A model generated the notes under the pieces. That model did no database searches, was not told the DNA's origin, and saw nothing but the letters and a program-made list of their open reading frames with translations. Positions 5,104 through 10,087 of a stretch of DNA of 10,087 bases are shown piece by piece. The stretch comes from Candidatus Fischerbacteria bacterium RBG_13_37_8 (GTDB taxonomy: Bacteria > Acidobacteriota > HRBIN11 > MFGW01). Both the position numbers and the translations under genes were made by a program. The stretch is taken from assembly GCA_001780385.1 (NCBI GenBank), contig MFGW01000131.1:4191-14277 (forward strand). Direction: 5' to 3'. How positions within the stretch are numbered: position 1 is the stretch's first letter; every line of letters begins with the position of its first letter.

Positions 5104-6708
5104 ATGAGAACTATTTCTCAGGCGGTACCAATGTATCACAATTACGCTAAAACAATACTATATTTTTTTCTTGTCGTACTGTTTTTCTCTGCTTCATCAC
5201 TTTTCGCAGTCCAGGTTACATTAAAATGGGTAGAAATTGATCTCGCACTTACGAAAGACGGCAAAGCAGATTTTGTTTATAAAATTCGCTGGACTGTATC
5301 AGGTTCCCTCCACGGTTTTTATTTTGAAGGTCTCTCGGTTCAACCATATTTTGACATGGAAACTTCCTATGCTTTTGATGACAGTAATAGAAAATATCCT
5401 CTTTCTATAACCGAGGTCAGTCCGGGCAAATATGATGTAATACTCGCTAATAATAAAGCAATAAGCAATGGTACAGCAACCTATATCATTCATTTTGCCG
5501 GTGATATTGCCCGTTCTGGAAATTTAGCTACTACTACCAGCGAATTTGGTGAACTTGTTGTATTAAACTGGGCACCACCGCAATGGGAATATCCCATGGA
5601 ACATGAGACGGTATATGTATATTATCCGATAGAAATTCCCGGTGAAAAATATACAATGGATGAAGCTACGCAGCTCGGTTTTAAAACCGAAAAATTCATG
5701 AATGATAACTACAAGTTATTTTACAAGGGACAGCTTTACCAGGGCATTCATTATTTTACTGTCGGAATTCATAAAGAAGGTCTCAGCGCTTATGAAAAAA
5801 TGCAAATTCAACAATATGTTCCGGCACAACATTTTGATATAAGCAGGCTTAAGCCATTGGTTGAAGAACCACCTGCCTATCAGCCGCCCCCTCCCGCAAC
5901 TACTACCACCGCCACAGAAAAACCTGCAGTTACTATATACGATTTCCTTTATTTTATCGTCATGGGCGGTTTCTATATGCTCTACGGGTGGCGAAAAGGA
6001 GCACGCCAGGAAAAAGCTATTGAAGAAGCTCCTAAAATAGATTGGGTAAGTGAAAACTGGGTGCCGCCTAAAATACAAGTCGCTTCTTTCAGACAAAAAG
6101 GTAAAATTGCAGAACTCGACCCGGCAGAAGCGTTGCTCTTGATCGGCGAATCACCGAATACAATCTTTACAAAAATATTAATGGACCTTAAAGAAAAAGA
6201 AGCTGTCTATATTCGTTCATATGAACCTCTCAATATTATCAGAAAAAAACCTGTCAGTGGTTTGAAATATTATGAACAGGGACTCATGCGTTGTCTCCTC
6301 CCGGATGGTACCGTTGACCAGAATGGATTAAAAGCACTCATGACCGAAATAGTAAATAAAGTGTCAGAGAAATGCTGGGATTGCGACCTTGAAGCAACAA
6401 AAGCCTACTATGAAAAAATTATCAAAAATACTCCCGTAGAACAACTAACACCTGATCAAAGAAGATATTATATCTATCGTGATTCATCTGATTACCAACG
6501 CATTCATAAACAATTTCCCGTGCTGGGAGCACAATACGCTAATTATGCATCCTTTATAAAATCAGATGCCTGTCATTCTGCATGCTATGTACACACTGCC
6601 TGTCATGATGCCTGTCATTCCGCATGTCACTCTGCCTGTCACTCTGCCTGTCATTCCGCTTGTCATTCTGCCTGTCATTCCGCTTGCGTATCAGGTGGTG
6701 CACATTAA
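5104..6708 (+). CDS. Signal-anchored DUF2207-like membrane protein with (HSAC)n C-terminal tail
   Basis: Probable single-pass membrane protein and the likely target of the downstream radical SAM enzyme. Counting from ATG 5104 (534 residues): a Sec signal peptide at 1-35 ends in SASSLFA; a beta-rich extracytoplasmic domain spans about 36-250; a Pro/Thr linker about 256-274 (PPPPATTTT); a transmembrane helix about 276-295, followed by positive WRKGARQEK; then a cytoplasmic part. This part has a winged-helix-like stretch LDPAEALLLI...TKILMDLKEKEAVYI (about 338-370), as in DUF2207-type proteins, and a CWDC (424-427). Residues 489-528 form a Cys/His tail with six exact HSAC units after degenerate ones, ending VSGGAH. 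The tail has ten Cys. The tail should face the cytosol, where a maturase could reach it. In-frame alternatives are TTG 5086 and ATG 5131; the latter gives a shorter, equally good signal peptide. A metal-binding tail without modification is the main alternative. Confidence 0.75.
   Translation: MRTISQAVPMYHNYAKTILYFFLVVLFFSASSLFAVQVTLKWVEIDLALTKDGKADFVYKIRWTVSGSLHGFYFEGLSVQPYFDMETSYAFDDSNRKYPLSITEVSPGKYDVILANNKAISNGTATYIIHFAGDIARSGNLATTTSEFGELVVLNWAPPQWEYPMEHETVYVYYPIEIPGEKYTMDEATQLGFKTEKFMNDNYKLFYKGQLYQGIHYFTVGIHKEGLSAYEKMQIQQYVPAQHFDISRLKPLVEEPPAYQPPPPATTTTATEKPAVTIYDFLYFIVMGGFYMLYGWRKGARQEKAIEEAPKIDWVSENWVPPKIQVASFRQKGKIAELDPAEALLLIGESPNTIFTKILMDLKEKEAVYIRSYEPLNIIRKKPVSGLKYYEQGLMRCLLPDGTVDQNGLKALMTEIVNKVSEKCWDCDLEATKAYYEKIIKNTPVEQLTPDQRRYYIYRDSSDYQRIHKQFPVLGAQYANYASFIKSDACHSACYVHTACHDACHSACHSACHSACHSACHSACHSACVSGGAH
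6568..6687 (+). repeat. 12-bp coding tandem repeat encoding HSAC units
   Basis: The 3' end of the HSAC-tail gene is a tandem 12-base repeat. Six exact-protein units lie at 6616-6687, with degenerate units (HSAC, HTAC, HDAC) before them. The units use mixed synonymous codons (CAT/CAC, TCT/TCC, GCA/GCC/GCT, TGT/TGC) while the protein stays HSAC. This points to selection on the protein rather than to a very recent slippage array. Confidence 0.9.
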
Positions 6709-6710
6709 AC

Positions 6711-6733
6711 AGGGGACAGGGATCAGGGGACAG
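6711..6733 (+). promoter_or_regulatory. AGGGGAC heptamer repeat acting as ribosome binding site
   Basis: Three heptamers in register, AGGGGAC, AGGGATC and AGGGGAC, followed by AG, fill almost all of the 27-base gap between the HSAC-tail gene and the radical SAM gene. The last unit puts AGGGGA five bases before ATG 6736, so the repeat probably serves as the Shine-Dalgarno. It is related to the GGGGACT units of the palindromic element. Confidence 0.65.
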
Positions 6734-6735
6734 TT

Positions 6736-8130
6736 ATGTTGAAGAACTATTGGAAAAAAATGTATTCAATAGAAGAAGCTGAATATGCTCCTATCCAATG
6801 CAAGACTATAGATCTTTCGAACTTGAAATGGATCGATGCATTTATAGCCAGCATAAAAGAATATGTATATCTTCGAAAAGAAGAAAAATTATTAATACTG
6901 CTTCCCAACCAGGCATATCAACTCAATGATACAGCAGTCGAACTGCTTAGTTATTTATTCCAGGGAAATTCCATTATTTCACTAAGTGAATCTATTACAT
7001 TGAGCGAGGAAAAAATAAATGACATATATGCATTCATGTGTGATTTGCGTGCGATGGTAATGGGGTGTTTTCGTGAAAGTGAACAGAGAAAAGCAGTTGA
7101 GTATATCCCATACAAGCGATATTTTTATACTTATCCTATCTTATCAGAGCTTGCGCTTACTCATGCATGCAATGCATCCTGCACCTTTTGTTATGTAAAT
7201 TGCAGCATGGCATCATCTTCGGAAATTACGACCGGAGAAGCAAAGAAACTATTGCACAAAATAAAATATGAAGCAAAAGTTCCCAGTGTAAGTTTTACTG
7301 GCGGAGAACCAACCCTGAGAAATGATCTATTCGAATTAATACGTTTCGCCCGGGATACAGGATTACGTGTTAATCTAATCACCAATGGCTTGTTGATAGA
7401 TGAAAAATATGCGTTTGCTTTAAAAGAAGCCGGCTTGAATTCTGCGCAGGTCAGTCTTGAATCTGCTGATGAAATCATTCATGAATCACTTACGCAGAGG
7501 AAAGGTTCTTTTCAAAAAACCGTTCAGGCGCTTCATGCTCTTAAAAATGCAGGCATACATACACATACAAATTCCACCATTAACCAGCTAAATAAACAAT
7601 CCTTGCTTCAGATGATCGATCTTGCAGCGGAATTACAGTTGAAGAGATTATCGATGAATCTTCTCATGCCATGCGGCAGTGCAGATGAACGGCAGGAACT
7701 TTGGCTTTCCTATACAGAAATTGGTGATATAGTATTGAAATTGCGAAATCATGCACGCGAAAAGGGTGTGGAATTTATGTGGTACAGTCCTACGCCCTAC
7801 TGCGTATTTAATCCATTACAGTACGGACTGGGAAATAAGAGTTGTGCTGCGGCACATGGATTGCTGAGCATTGATCCGTGCGGAAATATTATGCCTTGTT
7901 CCAGTTTGAATAATCCCATCGGAAATATGCTCGAAAAACCCTTCGATGAAATATGGTTTTCTGAAAAAGCACGCTATTACCGTGAATTGCAATTTGCTCC
8001 AAAGATATGCCAATCATGTTCGATGTTGGAAATATGCGGCTCGGCATGCCCCATTTATTTCGAAAAAATGGGATACTCTGAATTATGTAATACTTTACCA
8101 GATTCATCTTGCTATGTTTCAGAAAAATAA
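6736..8130 (+). CDS. Radical SAM/SPASM enzyme with PqqD-like recognition domain (probable peptide maturase)
   Basis: Probable cytosolic radical SAM enzyme that modifies a peptide or protein; here the likely target is the HSAC tail encoded just upstream. It has 464 residues. An N-terminal PqqD-like RiPP recognition element is suggested at about 48-112 (LILLPNQAYQLNDTAVELL...). The radical SAM core has CNASCTFC (C145, C149, C152), GGEP at 189-192 and a typical TIM-barrel continuation (LRVNLITNGLL). The C-terminal SPASM region has C370, C382, C388, C425, C428, C434, C438 and C451, with DPCGNIMPCSSLNNPIGNMLEKPFDEIW as its signature, and is expected to bind extra Fe-S clusters. A relative in other pathways could also be an AdoMet-dependent enzyme on small molecules, but the recognition domain and the Cys-repeat neighbour favour peptide modification (thioether, epimerisation or C-C/C-S link, chemistry unknown). 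The gene lies 27 bases after its proposed substrate and is probably co-transcribed and translated from a repeat-derived ribosome binding site. Confidence 0.88.
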   Translation: MLKNYWKKMYSIEEAEYAPIQCKTIDLSNLKWIDAFIASIKEYVYLRKEEKLLILLPNQAYQLNDTAVELLSYLFQGNSIISLSESITLSEEKINDIYAFMCDLRAMVMGCFRESEQRKAVEYIPYKRYFYTYPILSELALTHACNASCTFCYVNCSMASSSEITTGEAKKLLHKIKYEAKVPSVSFTGGEPTLRNDLFELIRFARDTGLRVNLITNGLLIDEKYAFALKEAGLNSAQVSLESADEIIHESLTQRKGSFQKTVQALHALKNAGIHTHTNSTINQLNKQSLLQMIDLAAELQLKRLSMNLLMPCGSADERQELWLSYTEIGDIVLKLRNHAREKGVEFMWYSPTPYCVFNPLQYGLGNKSCAAAHGLLSIDPCGNIMPCSSLNNPIGNMLEKPFDEIWFSEKARYYRELQFAPKICQSCSMLEICGSACPIYFEKMGYSELCNTLPDSSCYVSEK

Positions 8131-8150
8131 TCATGTAATTATGAATAACT

Positions 8151-8184
8151 ATGCGCCTCTATGCCTTTGTGCCTCTGTGCCTTT
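8151..8184. repeat. Octamer repeat (TGTGCCTC/TATGCCTT), inverted copy of the GGCACAAAG family
   Basis: TATGCCTT, TGTGCCTC and TGTGCCTT stand in tandem at 8160-8183, preceded by ATGCGCCTC. Read on the other strand this is the GGCACAGAGGCACAAAGG family seen at 1298-1377 and 5018-5033. It lies in the 65-base gap after the radical SAM gene and creates a false in-frame ATG at 8151. Confidence 0.7.
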
Positions 8185-8195
8185 ATATATGCATT

Positions 8196-9131
8196 ATGGA
8201 AATTGCAAATAAAGAAAATAAAACATACGTAATTTTTAAATCGCTGTCTACGTCAGTACGGCGTTTCCTTATACTGCTGTTTTTAATCATTGGATTTGCA
8301 CTTCAAACTACTTCATCTTCCTTATTGATTATTATAGCAGGCACAATTGTTGTTTTTTTTGCTTCGCTTCTTTCACTTGTGCGTAATATTTCGATCAAAG
8401 AAAAAAAAGCGCGCTCCTCGGAATGGCAAAAAGTTACGATGGAAGAATTTAATAAAGTAAAGGTGAAACTAAAGCAAATAAAAAAATGGAGCAGTATTTC
8501 AACCAGTAAAAAAATAACCATGATTATTATTTTGTTTGTTTTATGTTGGAGTTTTTCTTACGTCCTTTTTGCAGATCAGCCATTGCTTATAAAAATAATT
8601 ATTATAGATGCCTTTATACTATTCATTCCACTCTTCGTTTCCGGATCACGTTCAATTTGGACGCCGCCCGATATGGATATCAAGGTAAAAGCATTATCAT
8701 TGCTGTTAGATTTTGATTTTATTAAAAATGATAAGCGTCTCAAGTTGCAACCTTATTTACAAATAGGGATAGATTCTCCGGAAAAAAATTTTCCAACAGA
8801 TGCCAAGCTGATAATTGAAATTACAGGCGCCCCAAAAGATTTTCTTGGTGTGCAGATGCAAGTATCCATCAACAGAGTGCAAAGCAAAGCTTATCCCTAT
8901 GCTTATGCTGTGATCGTTGCACAAAAAAGCTTGCACCTCGACCTAAAAGAAATTAAATCTCCTGATAAAAAAGTAGTTTTTGAACCTAAACAACAAGCAG
9001 AAGTCGATATTCTTGTTATCAGGCAGCGCACATCACGTACTTCAGGTTATCATACCAATGATTCAACTATCGAAAATATTGTTCGTATTGCAATAAATAC
9101 CGCTTTCACATTATTAAATAATGAAAACTAA
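8196..9131 (+). CDS. Four-helix membrane protein of unknown function, first of a tandem pair
   Basis: Not recognised as a known family. The start at ATG 8196 is chosen because the upstream in-frame ATG 8151 lies in the GTGCCTC repeat and because the resulting N-terminus aligns with that of the paralogue. It gives 311 residues. Predicted membrane helices are at about 24-37, 42-62, 106-125 and 131-150, with a charged stretch between helices 2 and 3. The remaining C-terminal half is soluble and has APKDFLG, YPYAYAVIVAQKSLHLDL and VDILVIRQRTSRTSGYHT. It shares these motifs and FIPLFVSGSRSIW with the next protein. It overlaps the next gene by 11 bases, so the two are translationally linked. No clear ribosome binding site precedes ATG 8196. 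Its place in the operon suggests a role with the HSAC-tail system (membrane assembly, export or response), which is inference only. Confidence 0.72.
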   Translation: MEIANKENKTYVIFKSLSTSVRRFLILLFLIIGFALQTTSSSLLIIIAGTIVVFFASLLSLVRNISIKEKKARSSEWQKVTMEEFNKVKVKLKQIKKWSSISTSKKITMIIILFVLCWSFSYVLFADQPLLIKIIIIDAFILFIPLFVSGSRSIWTPPDMDIKVKALSLLLDFDFIKNDKRLKLQPYLQIGIDSPEKNFPTDAKLIIEITGAPKDFLGVQMQVSINRVQSKAYPYAYAVIVAQKSLHLDLKEIKSPDKKVVFEPKQQAEVDILVIRQRTSRTSGYHTNDSTIENIVRIAINTAFTLLNNEN

Positions 9132-10074
9132 TACTATTCCATCACAACGTGTTTTTCTCATTTATAAAACTCTTCCACAAAGTATTCGACAGGTCATCAG
9201 CGCCTCACTCCTGGTTATAGGATTTGTTCTTCAACTCAAAGCATCAGTGTTTGTCGGTAGTATTTTTATACTATGCGTTTCCCTGCTCAATCTTACCCGC
9301 GGTATTAAAATAAAAACACCCTCCACAAAAAGCTCAAAATGGGAACGCGCAACTTTTGCGGAATATGTAAAAATTCTTACCAAAATTCAACAAATAAAAA
9401 AATGGAGAGGTACTTCCACCTTGACTAAAGTTGTTCTCATCATCCTCTATTGTTTTTTTGGCCTTCCTTCTCTTATTGGAGCAGCAGTTGGATTAGGACA
9501 GATTTTTGGTATCATCTTTCTCGATTTCAACCTTCTATTTATCCCGCTCTTTATTTCGGGAACACGTTCTATCTGGATTCCTACTCATATACAAATAAAA
9601 GTGGAAACGCTCCTTAATATTAAAGAACTTGCTCCCATAAAAGGCAATCCGGAAGTAAAAATTCAACCTTTTCTCATGGTGGGACAATCAGATATCAAGG
9701 AGAGCTTTCCTCTCGATGCTAAAATAATGATAGAATTAACCAATGCACCTAAAGATTTCCTCGGCATCCAGGTACAGGTCTCTATAAACACAGTTGGTTC
9801 TTCCAACTACCCGTATGCATATGCAGTCATAATAGCAAAGCAAACTCTAAATCTCGATATGAAAAACATGTTTTCGACGCATGATAAAATAGTATTCGAA
9901 TATGAAAAACAGGAAGAAATGGATATACTTGTTATACGGCAATTCACCACAAAAACTTCCGGCTATCATACTACTGATGCAATAATTGCAGCAATCATTA
10001 AGCAGGCATTTCGTGCTGCTGCTATTTTACTGCAGGGCATCCAGGAAAAAAATCCATCAAAAGCGGGAGTCTGA
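9121..10074 (+). CDS. Four-helix membrane protein of unknown function, second of a tandem pair
   Basis: Paralogue of the preceding protein with the same layout: two N-terminal helices near 20-55, a charged segment with KWRGTSTLTK, two further helices (about 102-125 and 129-147), then a soluble C-terminal domain. Shared blocks are FIPLFISGTRSIWIP, FPLDAKIMIELTNAPKDFLGIQVQVSIN, YPYAYAVIIAKQTLNLDM and MDILVIRQFTTKTSGYHTTDA. The protein has 317 residues and the divergence between the copies is moderate, so the duplication is old. Its start codon lies within the last codons of the upstream gene (11-base overlap), a sign of translational coupling. No catalytic motif is recognisable; the conserved soluble blocks are the part worth structural prediction. 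It ends four bases before a possible next start at 10079, with GGGAG upstream, so the operon may continue beyond the window. Confidence 0.72.
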   Translation: MKTNTIPSQRVFLIYKTLPQSIRQVISASLLVIGFVLQLKASVFVGSIFILCVSLLNLTRGIKIKTPSTKSSKWERATFAEYVKILTKIQQIKKWRGTSTLTKVVLIILYCFFGLPSLIGAAVGLGQIFGIIFLDFNLLFIPLFISGTRSIWIPTHIQIKVETLLNIKELAPIKGNPEVKIQPFLMVGQSDIKESFPLDAKIMIELTNAPKDFLGIQVQVSINTVGSSNYPYAYAVIIAKQTLNLDMKNMFSTHDKIVFEYEKQEEMDILVIRQFTTKTSGYHTTDAIIAAIIKQAFRAAAILLQGIQEKNPSKAGV

Positions 10075-10078
10075 CCGC

Positions 10079-10087
10079 ATGATTGTA
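10079..10087 (+). CDS. Possible start of a next gene (partial)
   Basis: ATG at 10079 follows GCGGGAG (10064-10070) by eight bases and lies four bases after the preceding stop. Only three codons are visible, so this rests on the ribosome binding site and spacing alone. Confidence 0.25.

Noticed and set aside
6568..6687. Multi-heme cytochrome c tail (C-H-S-A-C-H read as CX3CH sites)
   Set aside because: The canonical CXXCH is absent, and signal peptide plus one membrane helix put the tail in the cytoplasm, where c-type heme attachment does not occur. A reversed topology would reopen this.
6568..8130. Member of the known His-Xaa-Ser repeat system
   Set aside because: The unit is four residues (HSAC) with Cys in every unit, not HxS triplets, and only one radical SAM gene is present, without the other system partners.

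Overview
The window is a compact, AT-rich bacterial segment with every supported gene on the + strand. Its intergenic gaps are full of short direct and inverted repeats: heptamers of the GGGGACT, AGGGGAC and TTGAACC types and a GGCACAAAG/GGCACAGAG family. A Sec signal peptide, a sigma70-like promoter and Shine-Dalgarno sites are visible. Gene content and repeat load suggest an uncultured-type environmental bacterium with a repeat-rich genome, such as an anammox-type planctomycete or a similar lineage. That placement is a guess, and no rRNA or other marker is present to settle it.

Region 1 (8-4185) is a probable four-gene metabolic cluster: a KamA-family radical SAM/PLP aminomutase with the lysine-type aspartates, two divergent D-Ala-D-Ala-ligase-like ATP-grasp ligases, and a small GNAT acetyltransferase. 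The simplest reading is that the aminomutase makes a beta-amino acid (beta-lysine is the best guess), the ATP-grasp enzymes join it to one or two partners, and the GNAT acetylates an amine. The product would be a small beta-amino-acid peptide, perhaps a compatible solute or a secondary metabolite. No single residue proves the product.

Region 2 (4184-4527) is a non-coding, palindromic element of about 344 bp. Fifteen GGGGACT-like heptamers face ten complementary ones across a centre that holds a perfect 19-bp inverted repeat and an inner 11-bp inverted repeat. The arms can pair with each other or form G-quadruplexes. It abuts the GNAT stop codon and separates the two gene groups.

Region 3 (4532-10074) begins with a good promoter and appears to be one transcription unit: a 129-aa soluble protein of unknown function; a signal-peptide-bearing, single-pass membrane protein with DUF2207-like organisation whose cytoplasmic C-terminus ends in a (His-Ser-Ala-Cys)n tail; a radical SAM/SPASM enzyme with a PqqD-like N-terminal recognition domain; and two tandem paralogous four-helix membrane proteins of unknown function. 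The Cys/His-repeat tail next to an RRE-bearing SPASM enzyme looks like a substrate-maturase pair, a RiPP-like modification applied to a membrane-anchored protein. This is the strongest candidate for an undescribed system in the window.

Four start sites were examined closely. The second ATP-grasp gene most likely starts at GTG 2673, the first tandem membrane protein at ATG 8196, the HSAC-tail protein at ATG 5104 or 5131, and the radical SAM gene uses a Shine-Dalgarno supplied by a heptamer repeat.
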